From a marine gamma proteobacterium HTCC2089 (GTDB lineage: Bacteria > Pseudomonadota > Gammaproteobacteria > Pseudomonadales > Azotimanducaceae): DNA of 32,171 nucleotides. The stretch lies in the NCBI GenBank assembly GCA_905182905.1, contig CAJJDH010000065.1, forward strand, positions 1 to 32,171. Reading direction: 5' to 3'. The notes beneath the pieces were generated by a model, which searched no databases, was not told the origin of the DNA, and saw only the letters and a list, made by a program, of their open reading frames with translations. Shown piece by piece: positions 1-7,819 of this stretch. The position numbers and the translations under genes are program-made. Numbering within the stretch: the first letter of the stretch is position 1; every line of letters starts with the position of its first letter.

Positions 1-303
1 GGTAGTGACTCTCGTAAAACAATCGCTGTAACTTTATAGTTGCCAACGACGAAAACTACGCACTAGCGGCCTAAAAAACCCGCTTACGTCCATGATTCGT
101 TTCTTGCTAGGAGAAATGGACGGCAAAACAGCAAGATCGCGCGGATACCTCGCCCGGGGTTGAACCGTTAAAACCAATCGGGATCGCAGAAAGTACCCTG
201 ACCGTCGGGTCACTGGACGCTAAATCAATAGACGGACCCTAAGCATGTAGAGCCAATAACGGCGAGCCAGCGGACGCGGGTTCAACTCCCGCCGCCTCCA
301 CCA
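1..303 (+). ncRNA. ssrA: tmRNA (transfer-messenger RNA), 5' end cut by the window edge
   Basis: This RNA rescues stalled ribosomes and tags the unfinished protein for proteolysis, working with SmpB. The tag reading frame is visible at 42-74: GCC AAC GAC GAA AAC TAC GCA CTA GCG GCC TAA, encoding ANDENYALAA, the same tag as in E. coli. The 3' end at about 279-303 is a T-arm (GGTTCAACTCCC) and acceptor strand ending in an encoded CCA. From resume codon to 3' end there are 262 nt, close to the E. coli spacing, so only some 50 to 90 nt of the 5' end are missing. A terminator follows at once. The 3' end of ssrA is a classic integration site for P4-type integrases, and an integrase relic lies just downstream. 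Confidence 0.97.
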
Positions 304-308
304 TCTCC

Positions 309-341
309 CCTTCCCAGGCAATCCTGGGAAGGATTATTTTT
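309..341 (+). terminator. Rho-independent terminator of ssrA
   Basis: A perfect 10-bp stem (CCTTCCCAGG / CCTGGGAAGG) with loop CAAT is followed by ATTATTTTT. It starts six bases after the tmRNA CCA end. Confidence 0.9.
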
Positions 342-414
342 CCGATAACCTACTGTTTTTATTGCGAATACTTTCTAAGCAAGCCTGAGGGCGTCCAACC
401 GAATCCAGAAACAC

Positions 415-466
415 TTGGGGGCAACTATTGGGGGCAACTCCAGTCTTATGCTGTAGCTGCCCCCAA
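415..466. repeat. Short direct and inverted repeats before the integrase relic
   Basis: TTGGGGGCAACT occurs twice in tandem (415-426 and 428-439). A near-inverted copy, AGCTGCCCCCAA, ends at the ATG of the integrase relic (455-466). Such repeats between an att site and an integrase gene may be integrase arm-binding or autoregulatory sites; that role is inference. Confidence 0.55.
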
Positions 467-840
467 TGACACTTACATCCTTAGCAGTTAAACAAGCCCA
501 ACCCGTGGACAAAGCGAAACCTCTTTATGACGAGAGGGGCCTCTACCTTGAAATCTCGCCTGCTGGCGGGAAATGGTGGCGGCTTAAATATCGTTTTGCC
601 GGTGAAGAGAAGCGTTTGTCTCTTGGCGTCTATCCAGATATCGGCCTAAAGGAGGCGAGAGCCGCCCGTGATGGGGCACAAAGACTGGTTGCTCAAGGTG
701 TGGCCCCAGCGCAAGACGCAAAGAAATCAGATGACAGCGCGTCGCTGATGCTGAGAACTCTTTCGAAGTCGTTGCGAGAGAGTGGTTCCAGAAACAAGCA
801 CCTATCTGGTCAGAATTTCACCAGAAGAACGTTATCAGCA
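466..840 (+). pseudogene. P4-type tyrosine integrase, frameshifted and truncated relic
   Basis: The first 90 or so residues match the N-terminal arm-binding domain (DUF4102) of P4-family integrases: LYLEISPAGGKWWRLKYRF, then EKRLSLGVYPDIGLKEAR. Around 730-750 the conserved sequence moves into another frame, where it continues AENSFEVVAREWFQKQ and then IWSEFHQKNVIS. That shift needs loss of one base or gain of two. Integrase similarity stops near 840, so the core-binding remainder and the whole catalytic domain (R...HxxR...Y) are absent. In frame 1 the reading runs on to a stop at 954 as nonsense. Its position just downstream of ssrA and in the same direction is the standard arrangement for an element integrated in ssrA. 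I read it as the scar of a lost or decayed island. No second copy of the ssrA 3' end was noticed in the window. Confidence 0.85.
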
Positions 841-1252
841 AATCTGGTTCTCGGCTTTGCCAAACACCGCACCACGTCCCAGATAATTGGATGCATCGAA
901 ATATCAATATGGCCGAGGCAGCGAAGCGAATCTGTTTGCCTAATAAGGGCCTGAGCACGGAGCAACTAGTTACGTTATTGAACCTTTCTGTCATTGGCTG
1001 TAAGCGAGGGTGCAAAGGCTCGGTCGAGTACAAAGAGCGCATTGTCAATGTCGTCACATTATTTTTTGGCGGATTGATAGTCTAATTTCAACCTGGGTCG
1101 CTTGGTTGTATCGCAACCATTTTTCCGCATCAAAGTAGCAAGCGCGAAAACGAGGCGAACTTGTATTCCTATAAATTTCTATACTCGCTAAAGTTCACAC
1201 TTCTAATTTGCAGGTTTTGCTTGTGTACGAAACATTGATTGGAGAACACTAG
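841..1252. other. Stretch without a recognisable gene between the integrase relic and the MATE gene
   Basis: The frame that carries the shifted integrase stays open to about 1085, but its translation (containing MHRNINMAEAAKRICLP) resembles nothing I know. It is probably fused junk left by deletion of the integrated element. The last 160 bases are AT-richer and probably hold the promoter of the MATE gene. I could not pick convincing -35 and -10 boxes. Confidence 0.4.
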
Positions 1253-2581
1253 GTGACCAATTCATCACCATTAGTCGGTGCGCCCCTTGGCCCCACAATG
1301 TTCCGCTTGGCTGTACCCGGCGTTATTGGTGCACTGCTAACTTCGAGCCCAGGCTTAGTAGAAGCCGCTTTTTTAAAAACCTCGGGCGCGGACGCCCTTG
1401 CCGCTGTAGCACTGGTTTACCCATTGGTTATTTTGGCAGGCATGTTTTCTGCTGGTGCTTTCGGCGGGGCGGTCAGCGGCTTCACTGCACGCGCTGTTGG
1501 CGCAGGCAACTATGAAGAAGCAAGCACCGTCTTGGTTTGCGCGGTTTTAATTTCACTAATTGGCGGCGCTGGGATGTGGGCGTTAGTCGTACTGCTCGGA
1601 CCACTATTATATCAGTATGCAAGCGATAGCCTCGCTGTTACCAGTGCTGCCCAACACTATGCAACGCTGCTATTCCCAGTCATCCCCGCCTACTGGCTGA
1701 TCAACATGCTGTCGTCGGTCTTGCGTGGCAGTGGAGACATGATTCGCCCCGCCATAGTGGCTGCCAGTCTACTGGCATCCTACACGGCTCTGGCTTTTTT
1801 GCTGATTCCGGGAAAAGAAGCCAGTCTCGATCACGCAATCAAAGCAGCAGCTCAAGCAATGGCCGGCTCTTATTTATTGGCCGCGGCAATAACCATCTAT
1901 TTTGTCAGCGACAACAAACAGCCAATCCGCTTTAGATTAAATGCGTTTCGAGCGCAAACTTTCACCCTAATCCTCAAGCAAGGATTACTCGCTGCCAGCC
2001 AGTCAGTCATGACAATAATTTATGCATTAACTACCACAGTCATATTCAGCAGGTTTGGTACAGATTGGTTAGCAGGTTTTGGTCTAGCGGTAAGACTAGA
2101 ACTTATTATGGTGCCAGTAATTTTTGGCATTGGAGCGTCAATGATTGCCATCGTTGGTGCTTACGTTGGCGCGGGACAGCGCCAACGGGCAATTTCAATT
2201 GCTTGGCGTGGCATTGCTATTAATGTTGCGCTTATTGGCTGCCTTGGGATGCTGCTAGCTTTCTTCCCCGCAAGTTGGTGCGCGTTAGTGGGTAGTGACC
2301 CTGCGGTGATCGCCAGTTGCAGTCAGTCACTGCGAATTGTAGCCCCGACCTATGCTTTCTTTGCTATTGGGCTGAGTTGCTACCTTGCAAGTCAGGCGCT
2401 CAACACCCTTCACTTTCCTGTACTGGGCGCACTTTTAAGGCTACTGGTAGTTGCAACAGGGCTGTATTGGGTGACCAGCGCAACTGCAATTGATACGGCA
2501 CTTTATCTAGTAGCTGGTGCGGCAATCGTATATGGCATTGTCGTTGGCTTAGGGCTAAGGCTGGGACCTTGGCGCAAATAA
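1253..2581 (+). CDS. MATE family efflux transporter
   Basis: This is a 442-residue polytopic inner-membrane protein of the usual MATE length, with about 12 hydrophobic helices in two related halves. Each half begins with a typical MATE pattern: FRLAVPGVIGALLTSSPGLVEAAFL near residue 16, and the ILKQGLLAASQSVMTIIYALT region near residue 240. SSVLRGSGDMIRPAIVA is the standard loop after helix 4. These carriers export cationic drugs or metabolites using a Na+ or H+ gradient; the substrate here cannot be told. The start is GTG, supported by GGAGA eight bases upstream; an in-frame ATG at 1298 is less likely. It lies 110 bases before the molybdenum hydroxylase genes on the same strand, so co-transcription is possible but not shown. 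Confidence 0.9.
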   Translation: MTNSSPLVGAPLGPTMFRLAVPGVIGALLTSSPGLVEAAFLKTSGADALAAVALVYPLVILAGMFSAGAFGGAVSGFTARAVGAGNYEEASTVLVCAVLISLIGGAGMWALVVLLGPLLYQYASDSLAVTSAAQHYATLLFPVIPAYWLINMLSSVLRGSGDMIRPAIVAASLLASYTALAFLLIPGKEASLDHAIKAAAQAMAGSYLLAAAITIYFVSDNKQPIRFRLNAFRAQTFTLILKQGLLAASQSVMTIIYALTTTVIFSRFGTDWLAGFGLAVRLELIMVPVIFGIGASMIAIVGAYVGAGQRQRAISIAWRGIAINVALIGCLGMLLAFFPASWCALVGSDPAVIASCSQSLRIVAPTYAFFAIGLSCYLASQALNTLHFPVLGALLRLLVVATGLYWVTSATAIDTALYLVAGAAIVYGIVVGLGLRLGPWRK

Positions 2582-2691
2582 CACAGAAGATACCTAACCC
2601 ACCAATGTTGCAGCTTACGTTGACTCGGGTAGGATCATAAAGATGCAAACCGTCACCTACGATGGCTATACGAATATGAAGAGCAATGCTT

Positions 2692-3171
2692 ATGAGTAGA
2701 TACAAATTACAGATTAACGGCGACGACGTTGAAGTCGACGCTACCCCAGACATGCCACTCCTTTGGGTGATACGCGACAAACTCAAACTCAGCGGCACAA
2801 AATTTGGCTGCGGTATTGCTCAATGCGGCGCGTGCACTGTACATGTAGATGGCGTCGCCGTTCGCTCCTGTGTATTACCAGTTTCGGCTGTATCTGGTCC
2901 GGTCACTACTATAGAAGGCTTAGCTGACGGTAATGATTTACACCCCCTTCAAACAGCATGGATCGAGCACGATGTGCCTCAGTGCGGCTACTGCCAAGCA
3001 GGGCAAATTATGAGTGCTGCAGCATTACTCTCTACCAATAGCCAGCCTTCAGACAACGACATAGACCAAGCTCTTGCTGGCAACTATTGTCGCTGCGGCA
3101 CCAACGTGAGAATTCGTCGCGCAGTGCACACAGCCGCTACTTTTTACAATGCAGACAAGGGAAACGGTTAA
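2692..3171 (+). CDS. Small [2Fe-2S] subunit of an isoquinoline-1-oxidoreductase-type molybdenum hydroxylase (IorA-like)
   Basis: This 159-residue protein carries electrons from the molybdenum site of its partner subunit. The N-terminal plant-type ferredoxin cluster is bound by C40, C45, C48 and C60 ([16 protein letters not shown]). The second, helical cluster is bound by C98, C101, C133 and C135 (CGYCQAGQ, then NYCRCGT). All eight cysteines are present and the length is normal for the family. I chose the ATG at 2692 because GAAGAG lies eight bases before it; the ATG two codons upstream (2686) would sit almost on top of that ribosome site. The stop codon directly abuts the start of the large subunit. 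No FAD subunit is nearby, as expected for the IorAB type, which passes electrons to a cytochrome or other acceptor. Confidence 0.93.
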   Translation: MSRYKLQINGDDVEVDATPDMPLLWVIRDKLKLSGTKFGCGIAQCGACTVHVDGVAVRSCVLPVSAVSGPVTTIEGLADGNDLHPLQTAWIEHDVPQCGYCQAGQIMSAAALLSTNSQPSDNDIDQALAGNYCRCGTNVRIRRAVHTAATFYNADKGNG

Positions 3172-5412
3172 ATGAGTATGAATAAAATTAGCCGTCGCGG
3201 CCTTTTCAAAGCCTCAGCCATGGTAGGCGGAGGGCTCATGCTGAAGTTGAGTTTGCCGGTAAACGCAATGGAGGGAGATGCAACCACGCTTGTGAAGTCC
3301 AACGAATTGAACTTCTACGTACAGATTGCATCTGATGGCCAAATCACTATCTACGCGCCAAATCCTGAAATGGGCCAAGGTATTAAAACAGCGTTACCCA
3401 TGATTATTGCCGAAGAAATGGGCGCCAGATGGGAGGATGTTGAAGTCATCCAGGCACCAGTGGACGGCAAAAAGTATGGCCTACAGGGTTCCGGTGGCTC
3501 TATGTCAGTGTTTCGAAACTTTGACACCATGCGCACCATGGGCGCGTCGGCTCGAGAAATGTTGATTGGCGCAGCATCCCTACTAATGGAAGTAGAGAAA
3601 AAAGAACTTGAGGCCAAAGAAAGTCAGGTCGTTCATGGTTCTGGTCGCAGCATGTCATTCGGCCAACTTGCGTCCGTCGCCGCCCAGCAACCTGTTCCGG
3701 ACCCTGAGCAATTGTCTTACAAAGACCCCCGCTCATACACCATTCTAGGTAGTTCAGTAGGTAGTGTTGATAATCTAGTTATTGCCACAGGGCTATCCAA
3801 ATTTGGTATCGACGTTGACGTGCCTGGGATGAAGTACGCCAGCTATACCCGTTGCCCAAGACCAGGAGGCAAGGCTCTGAGTTTTAATGAAGAGGAGATC
3901 AAGGCTCTACCCGGAGTAATTGACGCCTTTATCTTGCAACCCGATGCCAGTTCAGGCAAAGCATCGATGGCTTTTTTACGCGGTCTAGCAGCTCTGCAAG
4001 GTGGGGTTGCCATTGTAGGTGACGACACTTGGTCAGTTTTTTCTGCGAAGTCGAAACTCAAGGTCAACTGGGATGAGAGTGGCGCATCTAGAGATCAATG
4101 GTCACAGATGATCGAAGACGCCCGAGACATTGCAGCTAAAGGCGGTGGCGAAGTGAAAAAAGCCGGGCCTGCTGTAGATGCCGCCTTCGCAGACAACAAT
4201 AACCGCGTACAAGAAGGCTTTTACGAGTTCCCTTATGTTGCCCATGTCTGCATGGAGCCGATGAACTGCACGGTGGATTATCGCAAGGGCGCCACGGCAG
4301 ACTTAGATTCAATGGAGATTTGGCTAGGTAGTCAGTTCCCCTTTCAAGTCAAAGAAATTGCGGAAAACATGCTTGGCGTTAAACAGTCTAATGTCACCGT
4401 ACACGGACTACGTATGGGTGGAGGTTTCGGCAGACGAGCTGTACACGACTTTGCCGCTGAAGCCATGGCCATTTCCCATCGCAGCGGATTACCCGTAAAA
4501 CTCACGTGGACCCGCACTGACGACATTCATAACGACTACTTTAGGGTGGGTGGCTTCGAAAACATGAAAGCGGCTATTAGCCCGGATGGTAAGTTAGCCG
4601 CCTGGGATCAGCACTACATTGGTTTTGCCAACAACGGCAAACCAGTGATCGGCTCTGGTCTTCGAGGCAACGAACTACCCATGGTCGCTTTCGACAATGC
4701 TCGCGTTACCCAGTCAATGATGCCAGTGGACACTGCATGTGGTGCATGGCGCGCGCCAGGTTCCAATACCAATGCCTTTGTCGAGCAGAGCTTTATTCAT
4801 GAGCTGGCCAATTTAGCTGAAAGGGATCACGCCGAGTTTTTAATAGAGCTTATGGGGTCGCGGCGCTGGATTAAAGACGGCAACATTTCTGCGCTAAATA
4901 CCGGTCGCGCTATTGATGTCATCAAACTCGCTGTCGAAAAAGCCGGTTGGGGCAAAACCATGCCAGAAGGTAGCGGTCTTGGTTTAGCATTTTATTTCTG
5001 CCATGCAGCACATGTGGCGGAAGTCGCGGAGGTGAGTGTAGATGCAGATCGCAATTTTACGGTGAAGAAAATTACAGCCGCCATCGACGTAGGTCCCATC
5101 ATCAACATGAGTGGGGCCATCAATCAGGTTCAAGGCTCAATCGTAGATGGCCTAAGCACAATGGCACTGCAAGAAATCACTATGTCCAACGGCCGCATAG
5201 AGCAAGATAACTTCCACCAATACTCGGTTATGCGCATAGCTGCGACACCAGAGATTGATGTGCACTTTATTCAAAGTGACAACAAGCCAACTGGGTTGGG
5301 AGAACCGGCACTACCGCCACTTGCACCAGCTGTGACAAACGCAATATTCGCAGCGACGGGCGAACGCATCAGGACAATGCCTTTGAGTAAAGTTGGCTAT
5401 AAACTGGTTTGA
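3172..5412 (+). CDS. Large molybdopterin-binding subunit of an isoquinoline-1-oxidoreductase-type hydroxylase (IorB-like)
   Basis: This is the catalytic subunit (746 residues) of a xanthine-dehydrogenase-family enzyme that hydroxylates an N-heterocycle or oxidises an aldehyde with water as the oxygen source. The N-terminus has a twin-arginine signal (SRRGLFK at residues 7-13, then a hydrophobic stretch), so the folded holoenzyme is probably exported to the periplasm together with the small subunit, which has no signal of its own. The molybdopterin loop MGGGFGRR lies at 415-422, and the catalytic base is E711 in GLGEPALPPLAP. DTACGAWRAPGSNTNAFVEQ near 523-542 is a further family motif. The gene starts on the base after the stop of the small subunit, so the two are translationally linked. 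The substrate is unknown; no XdhC-like maturation gene or cytochrome is seen beside it. Confidence 0.92.
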   Translation: MSMNKISRRGLFKASAMVGGGLMLKLSLPVNAMEGDATTLVKSNELNFYVQIASDGQITIYAPNPEMGQGIKTALPMIIAEEMGARWEDVEVIQAPVDGKKYGLQGSGGSMSVFRNFDTMRTMGASAREMLIGAASLLMEVEKKELEAKESQVVHGSGRSMSFGQLASVAAQQPVPDPEQLSYKDPRSYTILGSSVGSVDNLVIATGLSKFGIDVDVPGMKYASYTRCPRPGGKALSFNEEEIKALPGVIDAFILQPDASSGKASMAFLRGLAALQGGVAIVGDDTWSVFSAKSKLKVNWDESGASRDQWSQMIEDARDIAAKGGGEVKKAGPAVDAAFADNNNRVQEGFYEFPYVAHVCMEPMNCTVDYRKGATADLDSMEIWLGSQFPFQVKEIAENMLGVKQSNVTVHGLRMGGGFGRRAVHDFAAEAMAISHRSGLPVKLTWTRTDDIHNDYFRVGGFENMKAAISPDGKLAAWDQHYIGFANNGKPVIGSGLRGNELPMVAFDNARVTQSMMPVDTACGAWRAPGSNTNAFVEQSFIHELANLAERDHAEFLIELMGSRRWIKDGNISALNTGRAIDVIKLAVEKAGWGKTMPEGSGLGLAFYFCHAAHVAEVAEVSVDADRNFTVKKITAAIDVGPIINMSGAINQVQGSIVDGLSTMALQEITMSNGRIEQDNFHQYSVMRIAATPEIDVHFIQSDNKPTGLGEPALPPLAPAVTNAIFAATGERIRTMPLSKVGYKLV

Positions 5413-5427
5413 TGCAAACCTGATAGC

Positions 5428-5446
5428 GCCTAGTTTTTCACTAGGC
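5428..5446. terminator. Possible terminator between convergent genes
   Basis: GCCTAG and CTAGGC form a 6-bp stem around the loop TTTTTCA, just after the hydroxylase operon. A run CCTTTGGCC follows rather than a clean T-tract, so this is only a candidate. Confidence 0.35.
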
Positions 5447-5504
5447 CTTTGGCCAGCCTTATCAGGACAGTTACGCACTTCATATTGGGAGCGGTGTAAC
5501 CCAG

Positions 5505-6365
5505 TTAAAGCAGGTCGACCTCAAGTTCAGCCCGCGGAGCAGACCGGCCCAAAACCCGCTCAGGCGGTAATATTTCGCGACCCTCTTGCTGATTGAATGG
5601 GTCGCTGTAATAACCCAGCGCGTACTCGCCTTGCGTATAACCCAACAAATCTTGCAGCTGAGGATCAAAGTCTTTGGCAATACTCGGCGGGCAAGATAGA
5701 TATTGATTTTCTTCCTGTCGCAGCCAGCCTAAACAATAGGTAAGATTCAAACCCGTTCGCGTTTGTTGAGAATTGTTAGCTCCACCGCTATGCAATACGC
5801 TGCCGGTGTAAAAGAATACGGAACCCTTAGTCATTTCGGCCTGGCAAATTTGCTCAGGTTCCGGCTGTTGATTCCAAGGCCATTTATGGCTACCTGGCAC
5901 ACACTGGGTGGCTCCATTTTCTGCGGTAAAGTCTGTTAGCGCCCAAATAGTATTGAGCTGCGGCTCTATTTCTCTGGGCAAGTACTTACCCCAAGCATAA
6001 CGATCTCGATGAATGGCTTGCGCGGGGCCGCCCGGACCAATCTGTATTGTTTGGGTCAGGTGTAAAATTATCCTACTGGTATAGGGTTGCAAAAATTGTT
6101 CGGCCGCAGCCAAAGCCAAGTCATTAACAATAAGCTCTCTACACTGGGCAGAGCGCGCTGCTAGCGCACCGGTACGTTTGGTCGTTTTACCCAAAAAGTT
6201 ATCGTGCCCTAAAGGCGTCTTATCAATATAAGGCTTAACTTCAGCATTTAGGCGATCAACAATGTCAGTGCCGATTACATCCTTAACTATCACAGCGCCG
6301 TTATCGATGAGTTCTTGCACGACTTGCTTCGCAGTAGTGCTCGCGGGCAATGTATTGAGCGGCAT
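5505..6365 (-). CDS. Phytanoyl-CoA dioxygenase (PhyH) family protein
   Basis: This is a 286-residue cytoplasmic Fe(II)/2-oxoglutarate oxygenase. The iron triad is visible: H119 and D121 in QAIHRDRYAWG, and the distal H192 in GSVLHSGGANNS. R203 in QTRTGLNLTY is placed to bind the 2-oxoglutarate carboxylate. CVPGSHKWPW at about 155-164 is a common PhyH signature. The family hydroxylates lipids, small metabolites and secondary metabolites, so the substrate cannot be deduced. The ATG is preceded by GGGAGAG. It lies 134 bases downstream of a second, differently folded 2-oxoglutarate oxygenase on the same strand, which suggests but does not prove joint expression. Confidence 0.9.
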   Translation of the reverse strand: MPLNTLPASTTAKQVVQELIDNGAVIVKDVIGTDIVDRLNAEVKPYIDKTPLGHDNFLGKTTKRTGALAARSAQCRELIVNDLALAAAEQFLQPYTSRIILHLTQTIQIGPGGPAQAIHRDRYAWGKYLPREIEPQLNTIWALTDFTAENGATQCVPGSHKWPWNQQPEPEQICQAEMTKGSVFFYTGSVLHSGGANNSQQTRTGLNLTYCLGWLRQEENQYLSCPPSIAKDFDPQLQDLLGYTQGEYALGYYSDPFNQQEGREILPPERVLGRSAPRAELEVDLL

Positions 6366-6499
6366 AAGACTCTCCCTAAATTCTTCTTTGCTTCGAGGCT
6401 AGCGTAAAATGCGCTGCAACTGCAATCCCCAGTGTTGCGGGGACAAAGTCGCAACAAGGACAAGAGGCGGGGGTTATCTGCCTGCAATAACGGTGTCTG

Positions 6500-7729
6500 C
6501 TATCGCCCAATGTCGGTGCTGCCTCGGTAACGCTTACCACGCTCCTCAGCCAGCTTATAAGCCGCAGCAGTTTCTGCCTCTACCTCTTTACGATGTTGTG
6601 CGCTGAGTTCTTTAAACTCCTCTACCCACCAACGCCTGGTTACCTGAGGGAATGTGCCCATTCTATTCACGCACGCGTTAGCACCACGATCTCGCCCGGC
6701 TTGATACCCAGCGGCGCCCTCTTCCGATGCCTGAGACTTACCAAACGGTATAAGGTCGCCTTCCATCTTTGGCAACAAGAAATATGGCATAGATACCCGC
6801 GTCTCACCGCGAGGAATGAGCGTTGTATTCACACGATGTAAGGTCGCAGAATATCTGCCTTCGCTGAGATGCATGAGAGTGCCACCCGTATTTACAATCA
6901 CAGATCCGGGAATCACTGGCACGTTATATTCACCTTCACAAGTACGGCAGGTTACCGGCGCATCTACCCAATTGCCTTCACCAGCAACCACCTGAAGCCC
7001 GGGACGATCGTTAATTAATAATGCGATAAAAGGCGGGCCATCAATGTGGGCGCCTACATTCTGACTATCGAACTTTGCATAGGCGGACACAACATCGTCC
7101 TGAGTGTCTTGGGCAAACACATCAAGGCTAAAATTATGATTCAAACTCGCCGCTAAGTCCGGATCAGCAAAATTAAAATAGCTGCGGAATTCAGCAGGAT
7201 CTTCGCCAAGAGATTCAACAATCAACTCACCCAGTTGGTGAGTTAACTTGTGATAGGTTAAATTCAAATCTTCAATTAACGGTCTAAAACCAGACAGCCC
7301 CTCCCCTGTCGGCCATGTATTCGGCCCGCGAAACAAACGCTTGTGAATAGGTTGAGTTACATCATCGTGAGCACAGACAGGCTCTTGTTCAAACCCATAC
7401 TGAAAATTCTCGATAACTTGCCCATGGCCTCGATCTGCAGGTGTAGGCAATGTATAGCCGCGGAAATAGGGGGTATTTGAAATATGAGCAGTTTTCTTGG
7501 TGTCCATAGGAGCGTCAAAAAAGCTGCGAACTTCGCGAAATGCACGCTGTTGAAAGCCTTCATCAAGACCCGGCGCATTGGTCAGAACCAAAAAGCCACA
7601 TTCCGATAACGCATACTTGAGCTCTTGAAAGAACTTCGGGCGATCTTTTTCAAGATCTAACCAATCAACAGTCGGAATTTCTGAAATCGGGTTACTAGTG
7701 TTCTTTGTAGTATTTTCTGCAGAACTCAA
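6500..7729 (-). CDS. Isopenicillin-N-synthase-like Fe(II)/2-oxoglutarate oxygenase
   Basis: At 409 residues this is longer than most of its family (about 330). The N-terminal DIOX_N-like part (IPTVDWLDLEKDR, then ALSECGFLVLTNAPG) is followed by the double-stranded beta-helix core. The iron ligands are H228 and D230 in GAHIDGPP, and H298 in SATLHRVNT. R311-x-S313 in ETRVSMPYF is the 2-oxoglutarate-binding pair. The last 60 or so residues are charged and helical (EFKELSAQHRKEVEAETAAA) and account for the extra length. The start is TTG, not ATG: a near-perfect ribosome site AAGGAGGT lies seven bases upstream and no better start fits. Homologues act on small secondary metabolites or amino-acid derivatives; the substrate is unknown. 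Confidence 0.9.
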   Translation of the reverse strand: MSSAENTTKNTSNPISEIPTVDWLDLEKDRPKFFQELKYALSECGFLVLTNAPGLDEGFQQRAFREVRSFFDAPMDTKKTAHISNTPYFRGYTLPTPADRGHGQVIENFQYGFEQEPVCAHDDVTQPIHKRLFRGPNTWPTGEGLSGFRPLIEDLNLTYHKLTHQLGELIVESLGEDPAEFRSYFNFADPDLAASLNHNFSLDVFAQDTQDDVVSAYAKFDSQNVGAHIDGPPFIALLINDRPGLQVVAGEGNWVDAPVTCRTCEGEYNVPVIPGSVIVNTGGTLMHLSEGRYSATLHRVNTTLIPRGETRVSMPYFLLPKMEGDLIPFGKSQASEEGAAGYQAGRDRGANACVNRMGTFPQVTRRWWVEEFKELSAQHRKEVEAETAAAYKLAEERGKRYRGSTDIGR

Positions 7730-7819
7730 CTGCCTACCTCCTTGGCGCTTAAAGCTACCCTAGTGTAGGACTCTAAAAATTGCAAAAGAGCGTCAACCTA
7801 GGCGGCAGCCTCAAATTGG

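Noticed and set aside
891-1085. Separate small gene starting MHRNINMAEAAK
   Set aside because: It is in the same frame as the shifted integrase sequence, has no ribosome site, and resembles nothing known. It is more likely the tail of the relic.
2400-2798. Minus-strand ORF of 132 codons across the MATE 3' end
   Set aside because: It overlaps a well-supported gene and its start region, lacks a ribosome site, and its translation has no recognisable domain.
6425-6444. Hairpin TCCCC...GGGGA as terminator between the two oxygenase genes
   Set aside because: The stem has only five pairs with an eight-base loop and no T-tract on either strand.
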